64,000 nt of DNA from Sphingobacterium sp. ML3W (GTDB lineage Bacteria; Bacteroidota; Bacteroidia; Sphingobacteriales; Sphingobacteriaceae): NCBI RefSeq assembly GCF_029542085.1, contig NZ_CP107036.1, forward strand, positions 1 to 64,000, written 5' to 3'. Positions 14,315 through 23,499 of this stretch are shown in pieces. The notes under the pieces are model-generated. The model saw only the letters and a list, made by a program, of their open reading frames with translations, was not told where the DNA came from and ran no database searches. How positions within the stretch are numbered: position 1 is the first letter of the stretch; each line of letters opens with the position of its first letter. Both the position numbers and the translations under genes were made by a program.

Positions 14315-14878
14315 TTAGAATTTATACCCAACCATAATGCCGACGGTTTTGTTTTTGGCATCCAAAGTTTTGTCCACACTTGTGAATCCATGGCTGTAAT
14401 AAGCGTCTACTGTAAAGCTACTAACGTCAATGCCGATTCCTGCTCTTCCATCAAGAGAGAATTTCTTATAATCTGTAGCTGTGCTGGATTTGACAGTCTT
14501 TAGATCATAATTTAATTGTGGTCCCAATAGGCCACGAAGGCTGAAATCACCATTTTGCAAAAATGTATAACCGACTTGGAGTGGAAGATTGATCTGATAG
14601 AATTTAGGCGTCTTTTGTGTGTTTTCAAAAGTATATTCTTTTCGCAATAGACTAGCTCCGATGCCTGGTTGGAAGAAGATACGATCTCCAATCCGTGCAA
14701 ATGCAGCAACAGAAACCCCTACTTTGCCGTTATTGTCTTTAACGGATTTATTGCCAAATGACGTCATGTGATAGTTGCTCCCTACTTGTATACCATAGGT
14801 AACTTCCTGTGCTTGTACTGTACCTGTTATTCCTAGTAATGTCAATGCCACTAAGGCCGCTTTGATTGTTGTTTTCAT
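14315..14878 (-). CDS. Small outer membrane beta-barrel protein (PorT/OmpW-like)
   Basis: The protein has 187 residues from the ATG at 14876-14878. The longer frame to 15031 lacks a sensible N-terminus. A signal peptide (MKTTIKAALVALTLLGITGT, cleavage after VQAQ) precedes alternating amphipathic strands: YGIQVGSNYHMTSFG, RIFFQPGIGASLLRKEY, LPLQVGYTFL. It ends in the aromatic outer membrane signature VGIMVGYKF. This is the pattern of eight-stranded PorT-family barrels. Its specific role is unknown. It is monocistronic with its own terminator. Confidence 0.85.
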   Translation of the reverse strand: MKTTIKAALVALTLLGITGTVQAQEVTYGIQVGSNYHMTSFGNKSVKDNNGKVGVSVAAFARIGDRIFFQPGIGASLLRKEYTFENTQKTPKFYQINLPLQVGYTFLQNGDFSLRGLLGPQLNYDLKTVKSSTATDYKKFSLDGRAGIGIDVSSFTVDAYYSHGFTSVDKTLDAKNKTVGIMVGYKF

Positions 14879-15321
14879 CTTTGATACTATTTTTTTGTTA
14901 TCTAGTTTTTCGTGTTCTTTTATTCTATGACAACGGAAAATCAGTATACCCTTAGAAAAAAAACATTTTTCTATTTTTAGATAATTAACTTTAGTTCCAA
15001 TCTTACATAGCTGATAGCGCATTGTCATCATTTAATTCGACTGGATGTACATATTGAAGGGTAAACTCGCGTATATCGAGAGGATCATGGCAGTTTATAC
15101 TGAAGAATTATGTTCTCGGGTATATATGGATGGTAGGAGGACGATCGTACATATTGATAGTTGACTTCAGGTGTTGAAATGGTTTTTAAAGACTGTTTAT
15201 TAATAAGTTGATGGAGCGTTATTATCAGCGAGAAAAAAAAGTAAAAAATAAATAAGGGTAATGACTACTTGTGTTGTCTTAGTATAAAGTAGATTGTTTA
15301 ATCAAATGGTAGATTTGGCCA
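14879..15321. other. Noncoding spacer between divergent genes
   Basis: No ORF with coding character. It must hold the promoters of the leftward barrel gene and the rightward sigma-factor gene. I found no convincing TTTG/TAnnTTTG pair and no repeats worth naming. Confidence 0.5.
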
Positions 15322-15855
15322 ATGTCGGAAAATAAAGAAAAGAATTTCGAGCAGCTTTTTCGAGCGCATTACAAGGAATTGCATCGTTATGCTTTTAGAT
15401 ACTTGGGGGATAGTGATGGTGCTGAGGAAGTCGTACAGCAAGTATTTCTGAGGTTATGGGAGAAAGATTGGGAAGAGCAGATTCATACTTCGCTGAAAGC
15501 TTACCTTTATCGTGCTATCTATAATGAGAGCATGAATGTCCTCAAAAAGGAACAACGTAAGTTCAAATATCAGTCTTATGAACAACATCGACAGGAATGG
15601 GAGCCTGCGGTGGATGAAAGTAGTAAGGACCTGGATAAAAAATTAAGGGTTGCCCTGGCTGAACTGCCTGAAAAAAGTAGGACGGTGTTTGAGTTGAGCC
15701 GTTTTCAGGAGATGAAATACAAGGATATTGCAACAACATTGGATCTTTCTATAAAAACAGTCGAAGGACATATGAGTAAGGTCTTGCGTCATCTGCGTGT
15801 TGAGCTAATGGATTATTTAACATTGATTATTTTCTATCTTATCTATATACTATGA
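15322..15855 (+). CDS. ECF sigma-70 factor
   Basis: The protein has 177 residues. Region 2 is visible in FEQLFRAHYKELHRYAFRYL and DGAEEVVQQVFLRLWEKDW. Region 4 is ELPEKSRTVFELSRFQEMKY with the recognition helix DLSIKTVEGHMSKVLRHLR. The type is the Bacteroidetes sigma-70 factors that pair with FecR anti-sigmas. The stop codon overlaps the start of the FecR gene by 4 bases. The last codons lie within a DNA duplication shared with the FecR gene (see repeat 15831-16124). Confidence 0.93.
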   Translation: MSENKEKNFEQLFRAHYKELHRYAFRYLGDSDGAEEVVQQVFLRLWEKDWEEQIHTSLKAYLYRAIYNESMNVLKKEQRKFKYQSYEQHRQEWEPAVDESSKDLDKKLRVALAELPEKSRTVFELSRFQEMKYKDIATTLDLSIKTVEGHMSKVLRHLRVELMDYLTLIIFYLIYIL

Positions 15856-16124
15856 ATAAGGAATTACTGGAAAGATATATCGTTGGGGAAACTAACGAAG
15901 CAGAGAATAATTTGGTACAACGCTGGATGGAGGAAGATCCTGACAATAAAGCGGAATACCTAAAAGTGAAAAATGTATTTCTATCTTATCTATATGCTAT
16001 GAATAAGGAATTGCTAGAAAGACATATGGTCGGGGAAACGAATGACGCTGAGCGTAGGATCGTAGAGGAATGGTTGGAAAAAGACGCTAATAATAGGGAG
16101 GCATATTTGCAAATGAAAAAGTTA
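15831..16124. repeat. Tandem duplication of 147 bp across the sigma/anti-sigma junction
   Basis: The sequence from 15831 is repeated with an offset of 147 bp from 15978. The first 18 bases (TTTCTATCTTATCTATAT) are identical in both copies. The next ~27 are about 90% identical, and the rest has diverged to roughly 60%. Copy 1 covers the sigma gene's 3' end plus the FecR start; copy 2 lies inside FecR in frame (49 codons). Confidence 0.9.
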
Positions 16125-16979
16125 TGGGATAGTCTACCTAAACCCCTGGAGGTTCCAGAAGTAGATGTGGATAAGGCTTGGATGGATTTTAAAGTTGTTA
16201 GGGACAGGAGAACATCGGAACCTACTGAAATCCCCAACAGGAAAACGCACCTGATTCAATGGAATTGGTGGGCCGCGGCGAGCATTTTGTTGGTCTGCAT
16301 GGTTGGATTCTATGTATTTGACCGTTCACAGCGAAAAGAAATGCATCTTGCTAGCCAAGAGACGGTACTTCAAAATTCACTACCCGACGGGTCTATGGTG
16401 ACACTCAACAAAAATACGGAGTTAGCTTACTCAAGCACCTGGAGCAATAAAAACAGAAATGTGGAATTGAAAAAAGGAGAGGTGTTTTTTCAGGTACAAA
16501 AAGATAAAAAGCATCCTTTTGTAATCGCGACAGGTAATACGAAGATCACGGTACTGGGGACAAGTTTTAATGTGCGTCGCATTCCCAATGCAACGGAGGT
16601 CATCGTCGCCACGGGATTGGTCAAAGTGGCCTATGCAGATAAAGAGATTTTCCTGCGACCAGATCAGATGCTGACGATCAGAGATCTAGATACCATGAAA
16701 GTTGAAAAGAAACCCGTTCAGGATAAATTCTATAAATACTATGTAGACCGTGAGTTTAATTTTGAAAATACACCTTTAAAGAGGGTTGCTGAGGTGCTTA
16801 GTCACGCATATGATTATAAGGTTATGATAGATGATCCTGCTCTTGAAAAAATACCATATACAGCCGAATTTAAACAAAATAGTTTGGCAGAAATACTCAA
16901 GGTGATGGCAAAGAGCTTGGACTTAAAGATTGAGGTCCAGGGTAAAGAAATCCACTTAACAAGTAATAAAAAGCAATAA
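15852..16979 (+). CDS. FecR-family anti-sigma factor with duplicated N-terminal domain
   Basis: The protein has 375 residues. The cytoplasmic anti-sigma module occurs twice: MNKELLERYIVGETNEAENN from residue 1 and MNKELLERHMVGETNDAERR from residue 50. A membrane segment (about 138-157, WWAAASILLVCMVGFYVF) is followed by the periplasmic FecR domain (NSLPDGSMVTLNKNTELAYS, GTSFNVRRIP) and the C-terminal DUF4974 domain. FecR proteins hold the sigma factor and respond to an outer membrane signal. The internal Met50 is preceded by the duplicated upstream sequence, so a shorter product is conceivable. Having two sigma-binding modules is unusual. Confidence 0.92.
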   Translation: MNKELLERYIVGETNEAENNLVQRWMEEDPDNKAEYLKVKNVFLSYLYAMNKELLERHMVGETNDAERRIVEEWLEKDANNREAYLQMKKLWDSLPKPLEVPEVDVDKAWMDFKVVRDRRTSEPTEIPNRKTHLIQWNWWAAASILLVCMVGFYVFDRSQRKEMHLASQETVLQNSLPDGSMVTLNKNTELAYSSTWSNKNRNVELKKGEVFFQVQKDKKHPFVIATGNTKITVLGTSFNVRRIPNATEVIVATGLVKVAYADKEIFLRPDQMLTIRDLDTMKVEKKPVQDKFYKYYVDREFNFENTPLKRVAEVLSHAYDYKVMIDDPALEKIPYTAEFKQNSLAEILKVMAKSLDLKIEVQGKEIHLTSNKKQ

Positions 16980-16980
16980 C

Positions 16981-18708
16981 ATGTTTTCGAAACAAAATTG
17001 TACAGATAGCATCATGATACTATTTTTTATAAAGCGAATCAGGTTTTATATCCTATTCTCTCTGCTATGCTCCTTTCATTGGGGGCTAGCGCAGCAAAAG
17101 CTTGCTGCTGAAATTCAAATGCCTGCTTTCTCTAAAGCAACGGTTGGCGAAGTCTTTCAGCTACTAAAGGAACGGCAAGATGTGTTGTTTTCCTTCAATG
17201 GAAATATTTTACAGATGGATAGTGTCATTTACCCCAGGGCTTATAAGGGAAATTTATATGATTATCTCGATGGGATTTTGGGTAAGGAGTATAGCTTTAA
17301 AGAATTAGGCAAACATATTATTGTTCAATATACGCCACAACGGATGTCGGTTGATTTTGAGGTACAGACCCCGAGGAAAGACAAGGTTGTGATCACAGGG
17401 TATATCAAAAATATCCGAACCAATAATCCGATATCCAATGCCAGTATTTTCGACCGAAGCGCTTTGCTATCTACGTTAACAGACAAAAATGGTTATTTTG
17501 AATTGGATGTCAAGAAAAAAAGTAATCTGATCGCAGTGAATGTGAGTAAGGAGATGTTTCGGGATACCAGTGTAATGGTTATTTTTCCTATTGAAGCAAA
17601 AATAGGAGATAAAAAGAAACGGCAATACGGTTATTTCGAAGGCTATGAAGAAGATCATGGCCTTTATAAGTCTTTTTTTGGCCGGATATTCCTTTCTCCT
17701 GCCCAACAGATACAGAGCATGAATCTGGGTGGTATGTTTTTGTATAGTCCTTATCAAATTTCTATGACACCCGGATTAAGTTCGCATGGATTTATTCGAT
17801 CACAGATTGTCAATAAGTTTTCATTAAATATTATCGGCGGTGCAACCGCCGGAGTCAGGGGCGTTGAGCTCGGGGGTGTATTCAATATCAACCAATATAA
17901 TATGCAGGGATTCCAGGTAGCGGGGGTATTTAATACTGTCGGCGGTAATGTTGGTGGAGTACAGTTAGCGGGGGTAGGTAATCGGGTTTTTGGAACCGTT
18001 AAAGGTGTTCAGGTTGGCGGGGTATTGAATAAGGCTGACACGGTACGGGGCGTACAGATCGCTGGTGTCGCTAATACCGCAAAGGAAGCTGCTGGAACAA
18101 CCCAATTAGCCGGTGTATTAAACAATAGCAGCGGAGATGTGGGCATCCAAATAGCAGGTATTGCCAATAAGGCAAAAAAAGTAAAGGGATTTCAGCTCGC
18201 AGGAATAGTTAATATTGCCGATAGTAGTGATTACCCGATCGGTCTATTAAACCTAATCAAAAACGGAGAAAAAAATCTGTCGTTGGCAATAGACGAGGAT
18301 AGCTATCTTTCGTTGCAGTTTCGTTCCGGAGGTCGGGTACTCTATAGTGTCTTATCTATCGGTGCGGTTCTTGGTAACGATGGTCCTGCGAAATATGCCT
18401 TTGAAGCAGGATTGGGTGCTGTACTGTTGAATAAATCCAAGTTTGCACTCCGTACGGAAATTACCACACGTAATCATTTAACGGATAAATTTAAATCATT
18501 GGACAATCACCAATCTTCCTTTCGTGTGATCCCGGCATATAAATTGACCGATGCGTTATCGATATTTGTGGCACCAAGTTTCAATTATGCTGAGCGGGAT
18601 GAAGATGCTGTATCAGGCGGTGGTACCCAATGGAAAGCTTGGGGAAGAGACCGTACGAGAAACACGTTTTATGGTGGTGGAACAGCGGGGGTAATGTTAA
18701 AATTATAA
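16981..18708 (+). CDS. STN-domain surface protein with repetitive barrel region
   Basis: The protein has 575 residues. A signal peptide ends near GLAQQ (residue about 40). A secretin/TonB short N-terminal domain follows (ATVGEVFQLLKERQDVLFSF), then a carboxypeptidase-regulatory-like fold (VVITGYIKNIRTNNPISNAS). Residues about 290-420 hold a repeat Q-[VLI]-[AG]-G-[VI]-x-N about every 20 residues (VQLAGVGNRVFGTVKGVQVG, QIAGIANKAKKVKGFQLAG). They probably form a beta structure like the surface repeats of LA_2272-type proteins. It directly follows FecR (1-base gap). It may take the place of the TonB receptor in a sigma/anti-sigma relay, since STN domains contact FecR in such systems. Confidence 0.75.
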   Translation: MFSKQNCTDSIMILFFIKRIRFYILFSLLCSFHWGLAQQKLAAEIQMPAFSKATVGEVFQLLKERQDVLFSFNGNILQMDSVIYPRAYKGNLYDYLDGILGKEYSFKELGKHIIVQYTPQRMSVDFEVQTPRKDKVVITGYIKNIRTNNPISNASIFDRSALLSTLTDKNGYFELDVKKKSNLIAVNVSKEMFRDTSVMVIFPIEAKIGDKKKRQYGYFEGYEEDHGLYKSFFGRIFLSPAQQIQSMNLGGMFLYSPYQISMTPGLSSHGFIRSQIVNKFSLNIIGGATAGVRGVELGGVFNINQYNMQGFQVAGVFNTVGGNVGGVQLAGVGNRVFGTVKGVQVGGVLNKADTVRGVQIAGVANTAKEAAGTTQLAGVLNNSSGDVGIQIAGIANKAKKVKGFQLAGIVNIADSSDYPIGLLNLIKNGEKNLSLAIDEDSYLSLQFRSGGRVLYSVLSIGAVLGNDGPAKYAFEAGLGAVLLNKSKFALRTEITTRNHLTDKFKSLDNHQSSFRVIPAYKLTDALSIFVAPSFNYAERDEDAVSGGGTQWKAWGRDRTRNTFYGGGTAGVMLKL

Positions 18709-18771
18709 AACTAAAACTATTTGGGTTGTACAGCTGTTATATAAGTAGCTTTTAAACATTTAACATTTTAG

Positions 18772-18808
18772 ATAAGTGCCCTTTGTTATTTCAACAAAGG
18801 GCACTTAT
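18772..18808. terminator. Bidirectional terminator with 16-bp perfect stem
   Basis: ATAAGTGCCCTTTGTT (18772-18787) and AACAAAGGGCACTTAT (18793-18808) are perfectly complementary around the loop ATTTC. It lies between the convergent STN-protein and DnaJ-domain genes and could serve both. Confidence 0.85.
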
Positions 18809-18864
18809 GTGTTAACTGGTCTATGGACCAATATGTATCATTGAGTTGTAAATCTATGTTTTAG

Positions 18865-19317
18865 TTATGCAACAACTGTAGCAGTCTTCAATACATTCCG
18901 ATAAGGATAGGAGTGGAAAATATGTCTACGTGCAAATCGTCCCAAAGAATCGGCATTGACAAATTTTACATAGTCATTTCGTTGGACGCCAAAGTATTCA
19001 TATTGACTGCCATCGTGAAAGGTGATCGTCAATATCTGGGCTTTCCAATCAATATCTTGAATACCTGAATTCGTGATTGTCTCTGTATAGATCGGTAATT
19101 GTTGTTCAATTGTCTCGGGGCAGATGCTTACCAAAAAATGATAAGCTTCAATCATTTCTACACTCTTTTGTTCAGCAGCCAAACGACCTTCTTCGTCATT
19201 GACAAATTTATCCGGATGACATTCTTTCATGATCGTCCGGTAAGTGGATTTTAGGGTTTTGAGATCCACTGATTTATCCACATTTAACAACTTACGGTAG
19301 TCGGCAATTTTTTTCAT
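18865..19317 (-). CDS. DnaJ-domain protein with KTSC domain
   Basis: The protein has 150 residues. The N-terminal J domain has YRKLLNVDKSVDLKTLKSTY and the invariant HPD in KECHPDKFVNDEEG. The C-terminal KTSC domain is visible in SQYEYFGVQRNDYVKFVNAD and SLGRFARRHIFHSYPYR. J domains stimulate DnaK ATPase; KTSC is a small domain with a proposed nucleic-acid or cysteine-based role. The combination is typical of Bacteroidetes J-KTSC proteins. Confidence 0.88.
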   Translation of the reverse strand: MKKIADYRKLLNVDKSVDLKTLKSTYRTIMKECHPDKFVNDEEGRLAAEQKSVEMIEAYHFLVSICPETIEQQLPIYTETITNSGIQDIDWKAQILTITFHDGSQYEYFGVQRNDYVKFVNADSLGRFARRHIFHSYPYRNVLKTATVVA

Positions 19318-19371
19318 GGCGGCAAAGATATGCTTAATAATCAGATTATTTGCATTATCCTAGAAATAAGA

Positions 19372-19593
19372 TTATTTTTTACCTAAGGTTTTTACATAGA
19401 GCTGTTCAACCTTCTCTCGGGCCCAGGGTGTTTTTCGTAGAAAAGTTAGCGAGGATTTAACACTCGGATTTTCATTGAAACACCGGATGGATATCCTTTG
19501 CCCCAGTTCTTCCCATCCGTAATATTCCACTAAATATTCGATGATTGTATCCAACCGTTTTCCGTGTAATGGATTATTGACTTGTTCTTGCAT
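19372..19593 (-). CDS. VF530-family (DUF2132) small DNA-binding-type protein
   Basis: The protein has 73 residues, the family length. The signature is well conserved: [57 protein letters not shown]. The family is annotated as double-stranded-DNA-binding from a structural study; its cellular role is unclear. Independent small gene with about 55 bases to its neighbour. Confidence 0.9.
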   Translation of the reverse strand: MQEQVNNPLHGKRLDTIIEYLVEYYGWEELGQRISIRCFNENPSVKSSLTFLRKTPWAREKVEQLYVKTLGKK

Positions 19594-19679
19594 GTTGTAA
19601 AGTTAGAAATCTTTGTACACTTTATAATAACTTTTTATTGTGTTGTTATACCATTAAGCTTAATCCAATGGTATTTTAA

Positions 19680-20198
19680 CTAAGAGTTCTTGAGCTGTTC
19701 TGCAAGCAAATCAAGCTGTTGATCGAGCTTTTCATCCCAGATATTTCCTACTGCATCAAGTTTTCCTTTCACGCCCTGAATAAGAAGGTTCCTTTCGGAA
19801 TCAAGTTGAGCACCAAGTCCCTGCATTATACGTTGTAGCTCGGCATGGCCCGTTTCGCCCTGTGCTGATGCGGTAATAATACTGACGGGTTTTTCTGTAA
19901 AAATGGTCGTTGCTGCACACCATTCGAGTAGATTTTTCAATCCGCTTGGGATACTGAAAATGTACTCCGGACTGCTGATCAATACCAGATCTGCATCCTG
20001 AATGACCTGGCGCAAAGCGATGATTTCGATTGGCGGACGGGATGTACTTTCCTCAGGGTCGAAATGCGGGAGTTCCTTCAGGCGGTCAAAGAGAATAAGA
20101 TTGACCTCGGGGTTTACTTTATGTTGGAGATGACGTACGAGCTGATGATTGGATGAATGTTCGCTTGCGCTGCCTATTATCGCGAAAATGGTTTTCAT
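19680..20198 (-). CDS. NAD(P)H-dependent FMN reductase (flavodoxin-like)
   Basis: The protein has 172 residues. The flavodoxin fold is indicated by IFAIIGSASEHSSNHQLVRH (FMN phosphate loop), LVLISSPEYIFSIPSGLKN (the SPEY-x-x-x-x-PS-x-LKN signature of the family) and a GETGH motif near residue 117. These enzymes reduce FMN or quinones, azo dyes or chromate using NAD(P)H. The substrate cannot be told from sequence. Stand-alone gene. Confidence 0.9.
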   Translation of the reverse strand: MKTIFAIIGSASEHSSNHQLVRHLQHKVNPEVNLILFDRLKELPHFDPEESTSRPPIEIIALRQVIQDADLVLISSPEYIFSIPSGLKNLLEWCAATTIFTEKPVSIITASAQGETGHAELQRIMQGLGAQLDSERNLLIQGVKGKLDAVGNIWDEKLDQQLDLLAEQLKNS

Positions 20199-20308
20199 TG
20201 AATATATTTACTTGCTGGGATTAAAGACCCTGATTGTTTAATTTATTAATTTGCCGACACTTCCATGTCAATTTTACGATGTAAGATTTTGAAGCGACTA
20301 ATTTACGA

Positions 20309-21448
20309 TTATAGATCCATACGGTTGACATAGTTTTTTGCCTGAAGGTAATTTTTCCGCTCCAGAAAAAATAACAGTACAGTGGGGTACAGCGTGAAAA
20401 TATGGCTACTATCGAACCTATTTTTAAGTCCCGACAATAGGACCTCACAGATAATCATCACCAAAACAAATAGAAATAGATTGAGTATAATAATTGCTTT
20501 TAAATCTCTTTTCCTCGCAAATTGATACCGAATGAAACTGGGATAATCGATCGTCATAAAGGCAAGTTGGGCGAGTAGGAAGGTCATTATTCCAACAAAA
20601 AAAAAGATACCCTGGTTAGTATAGGATTGAGTGATTAGCGATTCTAAAGTGATGAAATCTGCGCGGAAATAGAAAAAACAGACAATGCCAAGCAGGATAA
20701 AAAGTGAAAACTTATAACCTCTTTTTTCCATTTGGATCAGATTGGTCAATTTATTCAGCGTATCAAACAATTTGCAGATGATGGCAGTGATGACCAAACA
20801 CACAATACAGTTGATCTGAAAAGTGCCAAAAAGGCCAATGATATCATCCTCTGCGTCTGTCTGTAAATAAGCTCTTCGAATAATTAGAAAGAGACAAAAA
20901 ATAAGGTTATAAATAGTCGCGTAAAAAGAGACACGTTGTAGTATTAAAAGTCTTCGATCTTGCTTCTGTTGTTCAGCCTGTATTTCTGCTGCTTCGTCAA
21001 CAGGAATAGCTGTGTGTTGTAAATTGAGTTGCTGTGGGCTATCAGGCCCTACACTGGGAGGATCTGAATGAATGGCCTGGACTTCAGCTATACCTGATAC
21101 CCGCTCAGAATTGGTTGGTTTCTCAGGATAGGCAATAGGTTCATCAATTTTGCTGTCAACGATTTCGGCCTCTAGTAATTCTTCATTTTCCGGATGAAAT
21201 TTTTGTGGTGTCAAATAGCGAATAGATTTCCGGAGCAAAAAGATAATAATCGCGATCCAGGCCAATGCAAAGACAGTAATAAATACCCATTTCATCATCA
21301 ATAAGCGGATACATAGGTAAATTATTGGCGTGATTAAGTAGGCCAAAATTCCTTTTGGACGCATTTTTCGATTATCTTTAAGCCACCGCAATACATAGTA
21401 GTTCAGTACAATACAGATAAATAGGACAATAATAATTTCAGACCACAT
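20309..21448 (-). CDS. Polytopic membrane protein of unknown function
   Basis: The protein has 379 residues. Two or three N-terminal membrane segments (EIIIVLFICIVLNYYVL, GILAYLITPIIYLCIRLL, WVFITVFALAWIAIIIFLL) are followed by a cytoplasmic acidic linker (about residues 95-170). A second cluster of four to five segments lies between residues 180 and 350. I do not recognise the family. It may be an integral sensor or scaffold; no catalytic motif is visible. Confidence 0.75.
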   Translation of the reverse strand: MWSEIIIVLFICIVLNYYVLRWLKDNRKMRPKGILAYLITPIIYLCIRLLMMKWVFITVFALAWIAIIIFLLRKSIRYLTPQKFHPENEELLEAEIVDSKIDEPIAYPEKPTNSERVSGIAEVQAIHSDPPSVGPDSPQQLNLQHTAIPVDEAAEIQAEQQKQDRRLLILQRVSFYATIYNLIFCLFLIIRRAYLQTDAEDDIIGLFGTFQINCIVCLVITAIICKLFDTLNKLTNLIQMEKRGYKFSLFILLGIVCFFYFRADFITLESLITQSYTNQGIFFFVGIMTFLLAQLAFMTIDYPSFIRYQFARKRDLKAIIILNLFLFVLVMIICEVLLSGLKNRFDSSHIFTLYPTVLLFFLERKNYLQAKNYVNRMDL

Positions 21449-21555
21449 ACAAATAACTATACCTAAAGATAAAAACTTTTTCCTTTTACGGATTAAGTTT
21501 ATACTTTTGGAAGCAGGGACGTAAAATAGCTTGAATACAGATTATATGCTTTGTT

Positions 21556-22113
21556 ATGAGAAATAAAATGGGGTACCGCCTGTTGTGGGAGCGTATTCGT
21601 ACGGGGGACGAGGCTGCATTTTTTGATCTGTATGGGGCACTTTATCAAGAACTTGTTAATTTTGGAATCCGTACCTGTGGAAATACTGATTTGGCAAGTG
21701 AAGCGACGGATCAGGTTTTTGTCAAGATCTGGGAAAAAAGAATGCAGCTTGAACGCGTTGAAAATGTACAGTCCTACCTTATTACCTTTCTAAAGCGGCG
21801 TATTCTACGCCTGATCGAAAAGCAACATAAAATTAATACTGCGCTTCAGAATGTAAAAGCGGAAGATGAATGGATTGAGATGCCTTATGAAGAGTTTGTA
21901 ATCAAAGTGCAAACCAATGAGATTATTCAGATCCGTTTGAAAGAAGCACTGGAGAAGTTGTCTTTTCGCCAAAAACAATTGGTCAATCTAAAGTTTTTTG
22001 AAGGCTATTCGTATGAAAAGATCTCTGAAATCACGCAGATGTCTGTCAAAACGGCGTATAATACGCTTTACGATGCGCTAAAAATATTGCGGGAGGAGCT
22101 GAAGGACATTTAA
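21556..22113 (+). CDS. ECF sigma-70 factor
   Basis: The protein has 185 residues. Region 2 is seen in AAFFDLYGALYQELVNFG and LASEATDQVFVKIWEKRMQL. Region 4 is KLSFRQKQLVNLKFFEGYSY then KISEITQMSVKTAYNTLYDA. It is followed by a FecR gene and a SusC/SusD pair, the usual Bacteroidetes arrangement for a signal-responsive uptake locus. The gap to FecR is unusually long (179 bases), so FecR may have its own promoter. Confidence 0.93.
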   Translation: MRNKMGYRLLWERIRTGDEAAFFDLYGALYQELVNFGIRTCGNTDLASEATDQVFVKIWEKRMQLERVENVQSYLITFLKRRILRLIEKQHKINTALQNVKAEDEWIEMPYEEFVIKVQTNEIIQIRLKEALEKLSFRQKQLVNLKFFEGYSYEKISEITQMSVKTAYNTLYDALKILREELKDI

Positions 22114-22292
22114 TGATAATACCGACAACTGTTGTTGTAAGCGAATCATAGCGTATTCGTTAAGTATTATACCTCTTCTTTGTGTTGTTTTTTAAAATAA
22201 ACAACCTGATTATCAGTATTTTATAAAATAGTTTGTTTTTTTCTTAGGAAAAAGATCTCTTCTTGGGCACTATAGGGTAAATACCCATTAGA

Positions 22293-23396
22293 ATGAGCCA
22301 AAAAGATTATAAACAGTTAGAAGATTTTTTGATTGACGATACTTTTCAAAAGTACTGCTCTGGAGAAGATAAAAACTGTATCCTTTACTGGCAACAATAC
22401 TGCTTAAATCATCCAGAGCAGGTCGAAATGATCCTAAAAGCCAAACGTCTTTACCAAATTTTGGTCGGAAACCGAAAATCTATCCATGAACAGATGGAGA
22501 GATTGAAGACTGACCTCCAAAATATGCCAATTGAATCTGCACCTATCCGCCAGATTACATGGCAAAAGTGGGGCGCTATTGCTGCGGTATTTGTCGCTTT
22601 GGTCGCAGGCGGATTATGGTACTATTCACGTCCGACGAATGCTATTGCTCCACAAGCGATAACAAACGTTGGTCAGGTGTATCAGACAAAGAAAGGTGAA
22701 AAGAAGACCTTTGAGTTAATTGATGGCAGTACTGTTACCCTCAACTCAGCAAGTAAATTGGAGCTGTCTTCGGATTTTAATGGTGAATTGCGCTTGGTGC
22801 GGTTGGTCGGTGAAGGTTATTTTCAGGTCGCAAAGAATAAAGAAAAACCATTTATGGTGCAGGCTTCTGATTTTGATATCAAAGTTTTGGGAACGACCTT
22901 CAACGTGAAAAGTTATCCCGAAGAACCAACGGCCGAAGCTGTATTGGTGGAGGGGTCTATTGAGATGAAAAGCAAAGGACAGCGCGAGAATTCCGTTGTT
23001 ATTAAGCCAAATCAAAAAATTACGATATTTAAAAACCAAACTGAGCTTGCGGTAAATGCAAGTAAAGGAAATAAGCCAACCTTAAGTAAGTTGCCCATTA
23101 AGGAAATTGCAATCGAAAATATCCCCGTAATGGAGTCAAATACCACCGAAATACCAGATATCGCATGGAAAGAAAATAGATTGGAAATCGTGGACCAAGA
23201 TTTCGAATCTTTACGAAGAACCCTGGAGCGCTGGTATGATGTGGATATTCAGCTTCAAAGTGAAGAATTGAAAAGATATCGCTTTACGGCAACCTTTAGC
23301 AAAGAAAATATTACTCAGGTACTGAGTGCTTTACAAAAAGTCGAACCATTTAAATTTGAACTATATGGGAAAAAAATAACTATCTCAGAAAAATAA
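22293..23396 (+). CDS. FecR-family anti-sigma factor
   Basis: The protein has 367 residues. A cytoplasmic N-terminal part is followed by a membrane segment (about residues 90-109, WGAIAAVFVALVAGGLWYYS), the FecR domain (KKTFELIDGSTVTLNSASKL, FDIKVLGTTFNVKSYPEEPT) and a C-terminal STN-like DUF4974 domain (LEIVDQDFESLRRTLERWYD). It should regulate the sigma factor at 21556 and receive signal from the STN domain of the SusC protein that follows. Confidence 0.93.
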   Translation: MSQKDYKQLEDFLIDDTFQKYCSGEDKNCILYWQQYCLNHPEQVEMILKAKRLYQILVGNRKSIHEQMERLKTDLQNMPIESAPIRQITWQKWGAIAAVFVALVAGGLWYYSRPTNAIAPQAITNVGQVYQTKKGEKKTFELIDGSTVTLNSASKLELSSDFNGELRLVRLVGEGYFQVAKNKEKPFMVQASDFDIKVLGTTFNVKSYPEEPTAEAVLVEGSIEMKSKGQRENSVVIKPNQKITIFKNQTELAVNASKGNKPTLSKLPIKEIAIENIPVMESNTTEIPDIAWKENRLEIVDQDFESLRRTLERWYDVDIQLQSEELKRYRFTATFSKENITQVLSALQKVEPFKFELYGKKITISEK

Positions 23397-23499
23397 AAAG
23401 GATGGTGGACCAACACCATCCTTCATTGAAAAAATGATTAACCAAAAGCAGCAACATTGGGGCGTGCTGCTTAATATTAATTTTAACCAACACTAAAAT

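Noticed and set aside
20221..20448. Minus-strand ORF of 75 aa
   Set aside because: It overlaps the end of the real membrane protein gene in another frame and has no coding character.
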